A stretch of 64,000 nucleotides of DNA, from positions 124,001 to 188,000 of the forward strand of contig NZ_JDTK01000001.1 of assembly GCF_000770925.1 (NCBI RefSeq), given 5' to 3'. A program made the position numbers and the translations under genes. Positions 28,255 to 37,873 of this stretch are shown here, one piece after another. The DNA is from Bifidobacterium ruminantium DSM 6489 (GTDB lineage Bacteria; Actinomycetota; Actinomycetes; Actinomycetales; Bifidobacteriaceae). Every line of letters begins with the position of its first letter. Positions within the stretch are counted from its first letter, which is position 1. Under the pieces are notes generated by a model. The model was not told the origin of the DNA and searched no databases. It was given only the letters and a program-made list of their open reading frames with translations.

Positions 28255-29742
28255 CTACAGCGCCTTCGCGGCCTGTTCGACGAAATCCTCCATGCCATTG
28301 ATCTCGACGACGTTATCAAAACGCACGTCGGATGTTTCGAGACCGCGCAGCGCCGCAGGCGCGGTGGTGCCGGTGGCCTCGGAGAGCACGTCCATGCATT
28401 CGAAGTCGGTGCCGGTGGCGTCGAGCCCCAGGGACTCGTTCACCACGCGCGGGAACTTGTACGGGCTCGCGGTGGCAAGCAGCACACGCGGGGTCAGCGG
28501 ATCGCGTGGCATCTGCTGCATGACGTAGTAGCCGCACGCGGTGTGCGGGTCGATCACGTAATGGTTCTTGTTCCAGCAGTCGGCGATCATGTCGCGCACC
28601 TGGTTCTCGTCGGCCCAGCCGGTGCCGAAGATCGAACGAATCTTCTTCATCATCGGTTCGGGAACCTCGTAGGCGCCCCACTGGTTCAAATCGTTCATCA
28701 GCATGGAGATCAGACGGGTGTCCTTATCGGACATGTAATACAGCATGCGTTCCAGATTCGAGGAGATGAGGATGTCCATCGACGGGCTGATGGTCTGGAA
28801 GAATGGACGCTGACGGTTGTACGTGCCGGACGTCAGGAAGTCGAACAGCACGTTGTTCTTGTCGGAGGCGACGATCAGATGCTTGACGGGCAGGCCGAGC
28901 AGTTTGGCGTAGTAGCCGGCGAGAATGTCGCCGAAGTTGCCGGTCGGCACCACGAACTCGACCTCGTCGCCGACGTTGATGACCTGCTGTTCGAGCAGCT
29001 GCGCGTAGGCGGAGAAGTAGTACACGACCTGCGGCACCAGACGACCCACGTTGATGGAATTCGCGGACGACAGCACCACATGGGAGTCCTTTGCCAGACG
29101 ATCCGCGAGATCCTTATCGCCGAAGATGCGCTTGACGGCGGACTGGGCGTCGTCAAAATTGCCCTTGACCGCGCACACGTTCACGTTGGAACCGGTCTGC
29201 GTGGTCATCTGCAGTTCCTGCACCTGGCTCACCTTGCCTTCCGGATAGAAGACGGTGATGCCGGTACCGGCCGCGTCCGCAAAGCCGGCGAGGGCAGCCT
29301 TGCCCGTGTCGCCTGAAGTGGCGGTGACGATCATGATCTTCTCATCCTTGTCACCATCGGCCGGAGTGGTACGCGCCATGAAGCGGGGAAGGATCTGTAG
29401 CGCGACATCCTTGAAGGCGGAGGTCGGGCCGTTGAACAGTTCCATCACATAATCGTCGCCAAGCGGCTTGACCGGAGTGATCCTCTCGTCGGACCACTGG
29501 TCGCCGTACGCTTCGGCGATGCAGGCCTTGAGCTCCTCCTCGGAGTAGTCCGGCAGCAGTACGGACAACACGTCGTATGCGATCCGCTGATAGGATTTGC
29601 CGGCCAGACCCGCGATGTCCACGTGGTTTTCGCCTAGGGAATCGGTCACGAACAGGCCGCCATCGTCGGCGATGCCCTTGCGTATAGCCTGCTTGGAGGT
29701 AAGCGAATCGGTGGTACTGCGTGTGCTGTGGAACGTGGTCAC
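28255..29742 (-). CDS. thrC: Threonine synthase
   Basis: A PLP enzyme that turns O-phosphohomoserine into threonine. The 495-residue protein is of the long (fungal/proteobacterial-like) type. The PLP lysine is Lys111 in 'NGPTSAFKDVALQ'; 'VTATSGDTGKAALAGF' is the phosphate/substrate loop and 'VVPTGNFGDILAGYYAK' binds the cofactor phosphate. The start is GTG 29742 with AAGGAAA upstream. It stands alone; thrA and thrB are not in the window. No threonine leader peptide was seen in the 300 bases before it. Confidence 0.95.
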   Translation of the reverse strand: MTTFHSTRSTTDSLTSKQAIRKGIADDGGLFVTDSLGENHVDIAGLAGKSYQRIAYDVLSVLLPDYSEEELKACIAEAYGDQWSDERITPVKPLGDDYVMELFNGPTSAFKDVALQILPRFMARTTPADGDKDEKIMIVTATSGDTGKAALAGFADAAGTGITVFYPEGKVSQVQELQMTTQTGSNVNVCAVKGNFDDAQSAVKRIFGDKDLADRLAKDSHVVLSSANSINVGRLVPQVVYYFSAYAQLLEQQVINVGDEVEFVVPTGNFGDILAGYYAKLLGLPVKHLIVASDKNNVLFDFLTSGTYNRQRPFFQTISPSMDILISSNLERMLYYMSDKDTRLISMLMNDLNQWGAYEVPEPMMKKIRSIFGTGWADENQVRDMIADCWNKNHYVIDPHTACGYYVMQQMPRDPLTPRVLLATASPYKFPRVVNESLGLDATGTDFECMDVLSEATGTTAPAALRGLETSDVRFDNVVEINGMEDFVEQAAKAL

Positions 29743-30046
29743 TTGATTTCCTTAGCAATAGAACGGACAGATTACGTCAAACGTGATTTCCAGTGTACCG
29801 GCACAGGTGGGAAGAAAACGCTCCGCGTCCGTGGAATGGAACGGCGGAATGCCCGCAGTCGCTGCAACGGCGGTTCTCGGATGGCACGGCAGCCAAGGCG
29901 TTCGGTCATTGATAATGTCCTGTACCAGCCTCCGCGCCGTATTTCCCGCATGTTTCGAAACGCGGTTGTTCCATGGCGATTCGCGCACGTACACTGCTTT
30001 ATTAAACCGCGGTACAGCGGATCATTCCGAAGTCAAGGAGGGCTTC
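29743..30046. other. Intergenic region between divergent thrC and glyA
   Basis: About 304 bases with no convincing gene. A weak promoter for glyA can be read: TTGTTC (29966–29971), 18 bases, TACACT (29990–29995). The remaining ~200 bases are GC-rich and contain short complementary segments, but no riboswitch consensus that I recognise (in particular no ZTP or THF motif). Confidence 0.5.
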
Positions 30047-31354
30047 ATGACTGCATCACCTCTTGCGCAGACCCCGAACGACAAGTTCAACGCGCCAATC
30101 GCCGAAGCGGATCCGGAAATCGCTGAAATCCTCGATGCCGAACTGTCCAGGCAGCAGAACGGCCTTGAAATGATTGCCTCCGAAAACTTCGTGCCACGCG
30201 CCGTCCTGCAAGCGCAGGGATCCGTGCTGACCAACAAATACGCCGAAGGCTATCCGGGACGCCGCTACTATGGCGGGTGCGAACAGGTCGACAAACTCGA
30301 AACCATCGCCCGCGAGCGCGCGAAAAGCCTGTTCGGTGCCGAATATGTCAACGTGCAGCCTCATTCCGGCGCGCAGGCCAACGCTGCTGTTTACCAGGCG
30401 CTCGTCAAGCCTGGCGACACGGTTCTCGGACTGGCTCTCGACCATGGCGGCCATCTCACCCATGGCATGAAGATCAACTTTTCGGGACGCTTCTATCATG
30501 CGGAAGCCTATGGAGTTAATCCCGAGACTTTCCGTATCGATCCGGAGATTATCCGCCAGCGGGCGCTTGAAACCCATCCGGCGATGATTATCGGTGGGTG
30601 GAGCGCCTATCCGCGCATTGAGGACTTCAAGGCGATGAAGGAGATTGCAGACGAGGTCGGCGCCAAATTCTGGGTGGACATGGCTCATTTCGCCGGTCTG
30701 GTGGCGGCTGGTCTGCATCCGAGTCCCGTGCCGTATGCCGATGTCGTGTCCTCTACCGCGCACAAAACTCTTGGCGGTCCGCGTTCCGGCTTCATTCTCG
30801 CCAAGCAGGAGTATGCCAAGAAGCTCAATTCTGCCGTGTTCCCTGGCCAGCAGGGTGGTCCGCTCATGCATGTCATCGCCGGCAAGGCCGTCGCCTTCAA
30901 GGTCGCGGCATCTCCGGAGTTCAAGGATCGTATACAGCGCACGCTTGATGGTGCCAAGATCCTCGCCGAACGTCTCATGGCCGACGATGTCAAGAACAAC
31001 GGCATCAGTGTCCTGACCGGCGGCACCGATGTGCATCTGGTCATGGTCGATCTGCGCAACAGCGAGATGGATGGTCAGCAGGGTGAGGATTTGCTTGCGC
31101 AATGCGGCATCACCATCAACCGCAACACCGTCCCGTTCGATCCGCGCCCTGCGTCCGTGGCGTCCGGTTTGCGTATCGGCACCAGTGCGCTCGCCACCCG
31201 CGGTTTCAGTCCGAAGGAATACGAGGAGGTTGCCGACATCATCGGTACCGCGCTCGCTGCGGGCAAGGATGCCGACGTCGAAGCTTTGAAGGCGCGTGTC
31301 ATCAAGCTCACCGAGGACTTCCCGCTGTATCCGAGTCTCGACCAGATCCACTGA
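30047..31354 (+). CDS. glyA: Serine hydroxymethyltransferase
   Basis: It interconverts serine and glycine with transfer of a one-carbon unit to tetrahydrofolate. The 435-residue protein has the PLP lysine Lys240 in '[14 protein letters not shown]', plus '[15 protein letters not shown]' and '[18 protein letters not shown]'. The start is ATG 30047 behind AAGGAGG (30035–30041); the frame is open back to 29783 but without support. It has its own promoter region, is monocistronic, and sits opposite thrC. GlyA can also cleave threonine, giving a metabolic link to its neighbour. Confidence 0.96.
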   Translation: MTASPLAQTPNDKFNAPIAEADPEIAEILDAELSRQQNGLEMIASENFVPRAVLQAQGSVLTNKYAEGYPGRRYYGGCEQVDKLETIARERAKSLFGAEYVNVQPHSGAQANAAVYQALVKPGDTVLGLALDHGGHLTHGMKINFSGRFYHAEAYGVNPETFRIDPEIIRQRALETHPAMIIGGWSAYPRIEDFKAMKEIADEVGAKFWVDMAHFAGLVAAGLHPSPVPYADVVSSTAHKTLGGPRSGFILAKQEYAKKLNSAVFPGQQGGPLMHVIAGKAVAFKVAASPEFKDRIQRTLDGAKILAERLMADDVKNNGISVLTGGTDVHLVMVDLRNSEMDGQQGEDLLAQCGITINRNTVPFDPRPASVASGLRIGTSALATRGFSPKEYEEVADIIGTALAAGKDADVEALKARVIKLTEDFPLYPSLDQIH

Positions 31355-31426
31355 TCGTACTCGTCCTTCCATTCGACGCGTTCGCGCCCCGCAAATACGC
31401 AAGCGGACGGCTCGAAATGGCCGCCA

Positions 31427-31458
31427 TTGCGCAGCGGGGCGCGATCGCGCGCTATTCT
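31427..31458 (+). promoter_or_regulatory. proA: proA promoter, probably leaderless start
   Basis: TATTCT (31453–31458) ends only 8 bases before the proA ATG. A -35-like TTGCGC lies at 31427–31432, with a longish 20-base spacer. If used, transcription would begin at or within a base or two of the start codon. Confidence 0.45.
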
Positions 31459-31466
31459 AGGAAACT

Positions 31467-32780
31467 ATGACGAATCCACAACATCAGACCGATGCCATCA
31501 ACGCCGACGCGTTCGAAGCGGTATGCGTCATGGGTGATGCTGCCCGCAACGCGCAATCGCAGCTCGCGCAAGCTAACACCGAAGCGAAAAACGAACTGCT
31601 CAACGCTATCGCCGACGCGCTTGACAACCACGCCGACGTCATCGCCGGAGCCAATGCGCTCGACATGAGCCAGGCCTTCGACGACGGCATGGACGCAGGG
31701 AAACTCGATAGGCTCAAATTCAATGTGCCCCGGATCGCCGCAGCCGCGCAAGGCGTGCGGCACGTGGCCTCCCTGCCCGACCCGGTAGGCGAGATCGTGC
31801 GCGGATACCACCTTGAAAACGGCTTGAGGCTGCAACAGGTGCGCGTCCCCATCGGCGTGCTCGGCATGATCTACGAGGCTCGCCCCAACGTCACCGTCGA
31901 CGTGGCATCACTGTGCATCAAATCCGGCAATGCGGTCCTCCTCAGGGGCGGTCACGCCGCCGAACGCACCAACGCGGCGACGCTCTCCATCATCGGCGAC
32001 GTGCTCGCCGAACACGGATACGACCAGGCCATGATTGACTCCGTCGACCGATACGGACGTGCCGGCGCCACGGCCATGATGGAGGCGCGCGGACACATCG
32101 ACGTGCTCATCCCACGCGGGGGAGCGGGACTCATCCAAGCCGTCGTGCGCAACTCCAAAGTTCCCGTCATCGAAACGGGAGCCGGTAACGTGCACATCTA
32201 CGTCGACCGGTCCGGAGACCTCGACAAGGCCATCCCCATCCTCATCAACGCCAAAACCCAGCGCGTCGGCGTATGCAACGCCGCCGAGAAACTCCTCGTG
32301 CACCGGGACGTCGCCGAAACCTTCCTGCCGAAGGCCGCCGCGGCGCTGGCCGAAGCCGGCGTCGAAATGCATGCCGACGAACGCGCGTACGGCATCATCG
32401 AACAAGCCAGGGTGAAGGACGCGCATCTCACGCATGCCACCGACGAGGATTGGGACACCGAATATCTGGCGCTTGAGATAGGCATCAAAGTGGTCGATTC
32501 GCTTGACGAGGCCATCGCGCACATCAACCGTCATTCCACAGGACACACCGAATCCATCATCGCCGAGGACTATTCGGCCATCGAGGAATTCACCTCGCGC
32601 ATCGATTCGGCGGTGGTGATGGTCAACGCCTCCACGCGATTCACGGACGGCGGAGTCTTCGGTTTCGGAGCTGAGCTCGGCATCTCCACGCAGAAGATGC
32701 ACGCGCGAGGCCCTATGGGGCTTCGTGAGATGACCACGACCAAATGGATCGGCTATGGAACGGGACAGATGAGAGCATGA
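31467..32780 (+). CDS. proA: Gamma-glutamyl phosphate reductase
   Basis: It reduces gamma-glutamyl phosphate with NADPH in proline synthesis. The 437-residue protein belongs to the aldehyde dehydrogenase superfamily; the catalytic cysteine is Cys270 in '[17 protein letters not shown]'. '[16 protein letters not shown]' and '[14 protein letters not shown]' are typical of ProA. Only a weak AGGA precedes the ATG, and a -10-like TATTCT lies 8 bases before it. proB is not in the window. The stop overlaps the following gene by ATGA, so proA, that gene and nadD are translationally linked. Confidence 0.95.
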   Translation: MTNPQHQTDAINADAFEAVCVMGDAARNAQSQLAQANTEAKNELLNAIADALDNHADVIAGANALDMSQAFDDGMDAGKLDRLKFNVPRIAAAAQGVRHVASLPDPVGEIVRGYHLENGLRLQQVRVPIGVLGMIYEARPNVTVDVASLCIKSGNAVLLRGGHAAERTNAATLSIIGDVLAEHGYDQAMIDSVDRYGRAGATAMMEARGHIDVLIPRGGAGLIQAVVRNSKVPVIETGAGNVHIYVDRSGDLDKAIPILINAKTQRVGVCNAAEKLLVHRDVAETFLPKAAAALAEAGVEMHADERAYGIIEQARVKDAHLTHATDEDWDTEYLALEIGIKVVDSLDEAIAHINRHSTGHTESIIAEDYSAIEEFTSRIDSAVVMVNASTRFTDGGVFGFGAELGISTQKMHARGPMGLREMTTTKWIGYGTGQMRA

Positions 32781-33361
32781 GCGACGAAACCAAGCAGGAA
32801 ACCGTGCGAAACAACAAGAATCCCTGGAACGCGGATCTGAACGATCCGATGCTCGGACTGCGACTGGCTTCCGAACGATTGAGCATCGTCCGCTACGTGT
32901 TCCTCGTACAGGTCGAGGACGGCATCGCCTCCGCCGACGAACGTGCATCGCTCGAATACGCCGACGCGGTGCTGATCGGTTGGCCCGAAGCCGACGCCGC
33001 GGACGTCGTCACCCCCGATGACGAGCAGCTCGGCATCATCGGCGAGCAGATGCGGGACATGGAACAGTACGTCGCCAAATTCAGCGCGATGGAACGCGAC
33101 CATGATCTCGAAGGCATGACGGACACGCTGATTCGCGTCACCGAACGCGTGGCCAAGATCCGCAGCACATACCAGCCGGACTTTCCGCTGCCGACATTCG
33201 CCGAGATCCGTCGCGTCGTGCAGAACGAGTGGGATGAGGACATGGGCAAGATCGATCCTGACAACGCGTCTCCGACCGCGGACAGCATCGAGCAGGAGAC
33301 CGTGGACGCGGACAAGGAGCAGCAGGCCGAGCGGCAGCACGAAAACGGGGCTTCCGCATGA
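32777..33361 (+). CDS. Conserved protein of unknown function between proA and nadD
   Basis: A 194-residue hydrophilic protein with no membrane segment or signal peptide. It starts at ATG 32777 inside the proA stop and its own stop overlaps nadD (ATGA at 33358). The first ~140 residues look folded and helical ('[22 protein letters not shown]', '[26 protein letters not shown]'); the last ~45 are acidic and Gln-rich. I do not recognise a family or catalytic motif. The strict coupling to nadD suggests a role near NAD or proline metabolism, but this is only context. Confidence 0.8.
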   Translation: MSDETKQETVRNNKNPWNADLNDPMLGLRLASERLSIVRYVFLVQVEDGIASADERASLEYADAVLIGWPEADAADVVTPDDEQLGIIGEQMRDMEQYVAKFSAMERDHDLEGMTDTLIRVTERVAKIRSTYQPDFPLPTFAEIRRVVQNEWDEDMGKIDPDNASPTADSIEQETVDADKEQQAERQHENGASA

Positions 33362-34104
33362 CCGGTCCGAAACGTATGCGGCCGGAATCCGCGGAGGCCG
33401 ATCCCGAGCTCGCAGTCAGCTATGTGGTGGAACCGGAACGACGCATGTCGGAGCTGTCCGTGGACCGTCCGCAGTCGGCCGTGACGTCTGGCCGCAGGTC
33501 GGCACGAGGGAACTGGCATAACCGTCTGCGCATCGGCATCATGGGCGGCACGTTCGACCCGATCCACAACGGCCACCTAGTCGCAGCCTCCGAAGTGTCA
33601 TGGGTATACGATCTCGACGAAGTGATTTTCGTGCCGACCGGACGGCCGGTGTTCAAACTGGACAAGAAGGTCACCAATGCGGAGGACCGCTATCTCATGA
33701 CGGTCATCGCCACCGCATCCAATCCGAAATTCACCGTGTCGCGCGTGGACATCGACCGCCCCGGCATCACCTACACCATCGACACGCTGCGCGACATCCG
33801 CGTCCAGTATCCGGACGCCGAACTGTTCTTCATCACCGGAGCCGACGCCGTGGCGGAGATCATGCAGTGGAAGGACGCCGACAAAATGTGGGATCTGGCG
33901 CATTTCGTGGCCGTGACGCGGCCGGGCTACTCCTCACCGGACGGTGTGAGGCTACCCGCAGGCAAGGTGGATACATTGGAGATCCCCGCATTGGCGATTT
34001 CATCGACCGACGTGCGCAGAAGAGCAGAACACGGAGAACCGGTCTGGTACCTCGTGCCCGACGGCGTGGTGCAGTACATCGGCAAGCACGGCCTGTACCG
34101 ATAG
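33358..34104 (+). CDS. nadD: Nicotinate-nucleotide adenylyltransferase
   Basis: It makes deamido-NAD from nicotinate mononucleotide and ATP. The 248-residue protein has the nucleotidyltransferase motif '[16 protein letters not shown]' starting near residue 59, and the C-terminal '[13 protein letters not shown]' equivalent to ISxTxxR. The ~57 residues before the catalytic fold are not part of the usual enzyme and are polar and probably disordered. A shorter start is possible, but the ATGA overlap with the preceding gene supports the long form. The common partner rsfS lies about 9 kb away, behind glmU. Confidence 0.93.
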   Translation: MTGPKRMRPESAEADPELAVSYVVEPERRMSELSVDRPQSAVTSGRRSARGNWHNRLRIGIMGGTFDPIHNGHLVAASEVSWVYDLDEVIFVPTGRPVFKLDKKVTNAEDRYLMTVIATASNPKFTVSRVDIDRPGITYTIDTLRDIRVQYPDAELFFITGADAVAEIMQWKDADKMWDLAHFVAVTRPGYSSPDGVRLPAGKVDTLEIPALAISSTDVRRRAEHGEPVWYLVPDGVVQYIGKHGLYR

Positions 34105-34223
34105 CCATCGTGGGTGGAACGGACGCGATTTCGCGTATACCCTCGAACACACGTGGGCATCGAGGTCTGCGTAGCCGGTTAGTATGGGTCACATCCACTT
34201 CGCTAGAACAGACGTTTGGAGAT

Positions 34224-35246
34224 ATGGTGAGCGCAATCCTTGAAGGAAAGCCGGATAAGAACCTTATCCTTGTCACAGGCAGGGCACACCCGAAGCTGGC
34301 GGCGGAAGTCGCCGAACAGCTCGGCATCGATGTTCTGGAAACCACAGCATACGACTTCGCGAACGGCGAGATGTACGTGCGCTACACCGAATCCGTGCGC
34401 GGTGCGGACGTGTTCGTGCTGCAAAGCCATTCCAACCCGGTCAACCAGGCCATCATGGAGCAGCTCATCATGATCGACGCGCTGAAACGCGCCTCCGCAC
34501 GCTCCATCACCGCGGTCTGTCCGCTGCTGGGCTACTCGCGCCAGGACAAGAAGCATCGCGGACGCGAGCCCATCTCCTGCCGTCTCGTGTTCGACTTGCT
34601 CAAAACCGCAGGCGCCGACCGCATCATGAGCGTCGACCTGCACGCGGCGCAATCCCAAGGCTTCTTCGATGGCCCCGTCGACCATCTCATCGCCATGCCG
34701 GTGCTGGTCGACTACATCCGAGACCGTTTCTCCAACCAGCTTGACAACGTCGCCGTCGTGTCCCCGGACGCCGGCCGTATCCGCGTCGCCGAACAGTGGG
34801 CGCAACGCCTCGGCGGCGGACCGCTCGCCTTCGTGCACAAGACCCGCGACATCACCCGTCCGAACCAGGCGGTCTCCAACCGCGTGGTCGGCGACGTGGC
34901 AGGCAAGGACTGCGTACTCGTCGACGACCTGATCGACACCGCCGGCACCATCGCGGGGGCATGCAATGTGCTCAAGGACGCCGGCGCCAAGTCGGTGACC
35001 GTCGTCGCCACGCATGGCGTGCTGTCCGGCCCGGCCGTGGAACGTCTGAAGAACTGTGGCGCTCGCGAAGTCGTGCTCACCGACACCGTGCCGATTCCGG
35101 AGGAGAAGCGCTGGGACGGCCTTACCGTCCTGTCCATCGCGCCCCTGCTGGCCAGCGCCATCCGCGCTGTGTTCGAGGACGGTTCCGTGGCCGAATTGTT
35201 CGACACATATCCGGAGCATCACGGACAGGGCTTCCTGTTCGCCTGA
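34224..35246 (+). CDS. prs: Ribose-phosphate pyrophosphokinase
   Basis: It makes PRPP from ribose 5-phosphate and ATP for nucleotides, His and Trp. The 340-residue protein shows the class I signatures 'LGYSRQDKKHRGREPIS', 'RIMSVDLHAAQSQGFF' and the PRPP loop 'CVLVDDLIDTAGTIAGA'. The start ATG 34224 follows TTTGGAG. A -10-like TAGTAT lies at 34180–34185. In Actinobacteria prs often follows glmU; here glmU is 6.5 kb further on, separated by accessory genes. A perfect hairpin closes the gene. Confidence 0.95.
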   Translation: MVSAILEGKPDKNLILVTGRAHPKLAAEVAEQLGIDVLETTAYDFANGEMYVRYTESVRGADVFVLQSHSNPVNQAIMEQLIMIDALKRASARSITAVCPLLGYSRQDKKHRGREPISCRLVFDLLKTAGADRIMSVDLHAAQSQGFFDGPVDHLIAMPVLVDYIRDRFSNQLDNVAVVSPDAGRIRVAEQWAQRLGGGPLAFVHKTRDITRPNQAVSNRVVGDVAGKDCVLVDDLIDTAGTIAGACNVLKDAGAKSVTVVATHGVLSGPAVERLKNCGAREVVLTDTVPIPEEKRWDGLTVLSIAPLLASAIRAVFEDGSVAELFDTYPEHHGQGFLFA

Positions 35247-35259
35247 TTCCACTAATTTT

Positions 35260-35303
35260 CGGCAGCGGAACTCCAATGTTTGGCGATTGGAGTTCCGCTG
35301 CCG
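35260..35303 (+). terminator. prs terminator-like hairpin
   Basis: CGGCAGCGGAACTCCAAT (35260–35277) and its exact complement (35286–35303) make an 18-base perfect stem with an 8-base loop, 13 bases after the prs stop. No T-run follows directly; the nearest is about 30 bases further on. Confidence 0.75.
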
Positions 35304-35814
35304 GGATCCGCGGGTTCCGATTCGTTCGGAGCCCGTTTTTCTTTTGCCGAAAGGTTTTGCGCCTGTTCCTGGCCGATGCCAACGACTCCCTTGTCATTGT
35401 CCTTTTCCACATGGAACCGTCCGCATACTGCGCCATCATCTCCATCGGCCTCTTTCCATCGATCTCTTTGGACGCTTGCGGATTGCTGAGCGTTTGTGCG
35501 GATTAATCCGCCGTCAAATCCCATGAATTATCCGAATAAAGAAACACCCAAAAAACGAAAACGTTGAATTTCCAACGTTTCAACGCATATATCGCAGCTG
35601 GCTCATTAGGGGGCGATTGAAAAATCCGCACGCGCATCCGATAATCCACAAACGATTGGAATTATCCGCACGGCAATTGGATGACGCGGTCAGATATGTC
35701 GATCGAAGATGGAGGAGTAGATTGGAGAATATCGTTTTCCGTGTATGAGCGCGTCCTTGCGGCATGGAAGCGCCGCGCGCGAAACAAAGAAGCAAAAGAA
35801 ACGGGAAGAGAACA
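35304..35814. other. Gene-poor, AT-richer stretch before the nuclease gene
   Basis: About 510 bases without a convincing gene; open frames here are short, have no binding site and look random. It becomes AT-rich from ~35500. A small perfect hairpin AAACGTTG (35559–35566) / CAACGTTT (35573–35580) lies in the middle, and TTATCC/ATCCGC words recur around it. It probably holds the promoter of the nuclease gene, although no clear -35/-10 pair stands out. Confidence 0.5.
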
Positions 35815-36756
35815 ATGAGCGGGGAAGATTCCAAAACGGACGATGACGCGAAGCGTGACTATCTGATTCGCACCTTTTCGAGGACGAAGCGCAAGGATTA
35901 CGAAAACTATGTGGTCAATGCGGTGTGGAATAGGCTGGGAATGCGCGACGTGAAACCCGTGACCCAGCAGCCGGTATTATGCCCGGGGAAAGCATACAAG
36001 TTCATCGACCTGTACTTCCCGCAAGTGGGCATCGGCGTCGAATGCGATGAGGCATATCATCAGAATGAGGAACAGCATTCCCGCGACATCCATCGTGAGA
36101 TCACGATCATCGAGGTGCTTCGTCAAATCCATGAGGGAGATTATGAGCTGAAACGCATCGACGCGACGAAGCCTTTTGCCGAATTCGAACAGAGCATAGA
36201 CGACGTGGTCTCCTGCATCGCGGATAAGGTCAACGAGCAGAAAGCCAATGGAACATTCAAGCCTTGGATTCAGGCCGTGGATGATTGGCGACAGTATTAT
36301 GCGGACAAGGACCGCATCTCCGTTTCGGACGACATCGGCTTTCCCCGTATAGTCGACGCCGTGAACACCCTATGCAGCGCCGACTATAAAGGGTGTCAGA
36401 TGGGTTGGTGCGTGCCCAGTGCCCTACGTCCGGTTTACGGAGATGAATACCGGACATGGTTCCCCAAGCTTGCCGTCAACGGGAAGGCCATAGCGAGCGG
36501 CTGGAACAATCGTCTGTCGCCGGATGGCCTGCACATCGAGGAATACAACGAATATAATCCCGATGCCGTGGATCCTGTGACCAGCGGACAGGCCGCCCAC
36601 GACAAGCGAATCACCTTCGCCAAAAGCACCGACCCCATGACCCGCCAATCCTCCTACAGGTTCGTCGGCGTTTTCCAACGTATAACCAACAATGACGAAG
36701 GAACCCGCAAAAGGTATGAACGCATAGCTGACTCATTCCCGATCATCCGTGCCTAG
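35815..36756 (+). CDS. PvuRts1I/AbaSI-like modification-dependent restriction endonuclease (putative)
   Basis: 313 residues, ATG 35815 behind GGGAAGAG. The N-terminal ~120 residues look like the Vsr/PD-(D/E)XK nuclease of PvuRts1I-type enzymes: a 'DYENYVVNAVWNRL' helix, then 'FIDLYFPQVGIGVECDEAYH' with Asp65, Glu76, Asp78/Glu79 and His82 as candidate catalytic residues. The C-terminal half ends in 'SSYRFVGVFQ' (279–288), like the end of the SRA-like reader domain of these enzymes. They cut DNA with 5-hydroxymethyl- or glucosyl-hydroxymethylcytosine, as in T-even type phages. No methyltransferase is adjacent, as expected for a type IV enzyme. The family call is from motif memory; a different PD-(D/E)XK protein cannot be excluded. 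Its stop overlaps the convergent SDR stop. Confidence 0.65.
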   Translation: MSGEDSKTDDDAKRDYLIRTFSRTKRKDYENYVVNAVWNRLGMRDVKPVTQQPVLCPGKAYKFIDLYFPQVGIGVECDEAYHQNEEQHSRDIHREITIIEVLRQIHEGDYELKRIDATKPFAEFEQSIDDVVSCIADKVNEQKANGTFKPWIQAVDDWRQYYADKDRISVSDDIGFPRIVDAVNTLCSADYKGCQMGWCVPSALRPVYGDEYRTWFPKLAVNGKAIASGWNNRLSPDGLHIEEYNEYNPDAVDPVTSGQAAHDKRITFAKSTDPMTRQSSYRFVGVFQRITNNDEGTRKRYERIADSFPIIRA

Positions 36757-37538
36757 TCGAGGCTGGTGCCGCCGTCCACGTCGAGGGTCTCGCCGTCGAT
36801 GTAGCCGGATTCCGGATCAGCGAGGAACACGATGGCGCGGGCGATGTCATACGGCTGGCCACCATGCTTGACGAGCGTGGAATCCTCGATGGCCTTCTGC
36901 TTCCAATCCGGCATCCCCGACGTCATCGGCGTGTAAGTCAGTCCCGGCATGACCGCGTTCACGTTGATGCCGTCCGTCGCATACTCCCTGGCCGCGCCGC
37001 GGGTGAGCGCCGCGACGCCCGCCTTGGTGGCCGCGTAGGCCACACCGCCCAGGTATCCACCGCCGTGCTTCGCGGCGATGGAGGACACGTTGACGATGCG
37101 ACCGTAATGCTGCGTCCTCATGCGCTTGACGGCCTGCTTGATGGTCAGGAAGCCGGCGGTCAGATTGACCGCGAGAATCCGGTTCCAGCGTTCTAGATCC
37201 GTGTTGTCGAGCGTGTCCTTGATGATGATGCCCGCGTCGTTGACGAGGATGTCGATGCCGCCGTAATGTTCGTCAAGCTGCTGGAAGACGCGTTCGACGG
37301 TGCTCGGGTTGGAGATGTCCCCGGGCGCTGCGAAGGCCTCACCGCCCGCCTGGGTGATGAGGCCGACCGTGGCTTCCGCGCGTTCCGGCACGATGTCGTT
37401 GACCGCGACCCTCACGCCTTTGCTTGCGAGCAGTTGGGCGGCGGCCTGGCCGATGCCCTGTCCGGATCCTGTCACCAAGGCACGCTGGCCCTCCCAACGC
37501 TGATCGTGACGCTCCTCATCGAGTCCTGTGATATGCAT
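36753..37538 (-). CDS. Short-chain dehydrogenase/reductase (gluconate 5-dehydrogenase-like)
   Basis: A 261-residue classical SDR. The cofactor loop TGSGQGIG starts at Thr23, 'LVNDAGIII' is the NAG-type motif, and the active site reads 'NVSSIAAKHGGGYLGGVAYAATKAG' with Ser, Tyr and Lys in order. It is closest in style to gluconate/sugar 5-dehydrogenases and 3-oxoacyl reductases, so the substrate is open. The start is ATG 37538 behind GGGAAGGG; an open frame to 37586 has no better site. The stop codon overlaps that of the convergent nuclease gene by 4 bases, so there is no room for a terminator between them. Confidence 0.88.
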   Translation of the reverse strand: MHITGLDEERHDQRWEGQRALVTGSGQGIGQAAAQLLASKGVRVAVNDIVPERAEATVGLITQAGGEAFAAPGDISNPSTVERVFQQLDEHYGGIDILVNDAGIIIKDTLDNTDLERWNRILAVNLTAGFLTIKQAVKRMRTQHYGRIVNVSSIAAKHGGGYLGGVAYAATKAGVAALTRGAAREYATDGINVNAVMPGLTYTPMTSGMPDWKQKAIEDSTLVKHGGQPYDIARAIVFLADPESGYIDGETLDVDGGTSLD

Positions 37539-37873
37539 GGTTTCCCTTCCCCGCGATTCTCCGGCGCCCATCCGCCGGTTCATCATGCAAGTGTAGGTGC
37601 GGACAAGGGGATACGCACGCCATCGGCCTCCTTCTGGAATGCAGGATCGGTTTCAGCAAGCCGGCCATAGGGCTATAGGCTTGGCGGAATGAATGGCTTT
37701 GGATAGGCCGGACATCGACGCAGTATTCGAGTGCACACGGAAACGGATTCGGACGAATCTCGCGACACTTCAACTTAAATCCGCTTCTTCGCTGTGGTGA
37801 TAACATGACGACATTGTTTTCAAGAGAGAAGACGAGGGCGTCAAATTGCACGACGTAGAAAAGAGACAATCCG
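37539..37873. other. Intergenic region between divergent SDR and isochorismatase-like genes
   Basis: 335 bases with no gene that I can support. The part near 37800 is AT-richer ('TGATAACATGACG'), where the promoter of the isochorismatase-like gene may lie. Nothing else was recognised. Confidence 0.5.

Noticed and set aside
29760-30046. Possible ZTP or THF riboswitch before glyA
   Set aside because: The conserved core sequences of these riboswitches are not found.
36753-36756. Convergent stop-codon overlap of the nuclease and SDR genes as a possible misassembly
   Set aside because: Both C-termini match their families in length and motif, so the 4-base overlap is credible.
37585-37670. A stretch whose plus-strand translation contains 'DKGIRTPSASFWNAG', similar to a tRNA antisense signature, so possibly a tRNA remnant
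   Set aside because: The T-arm and acceptor stem do not pair on the minus strand, and no cloverleaf can be drawn; evidence too weak.
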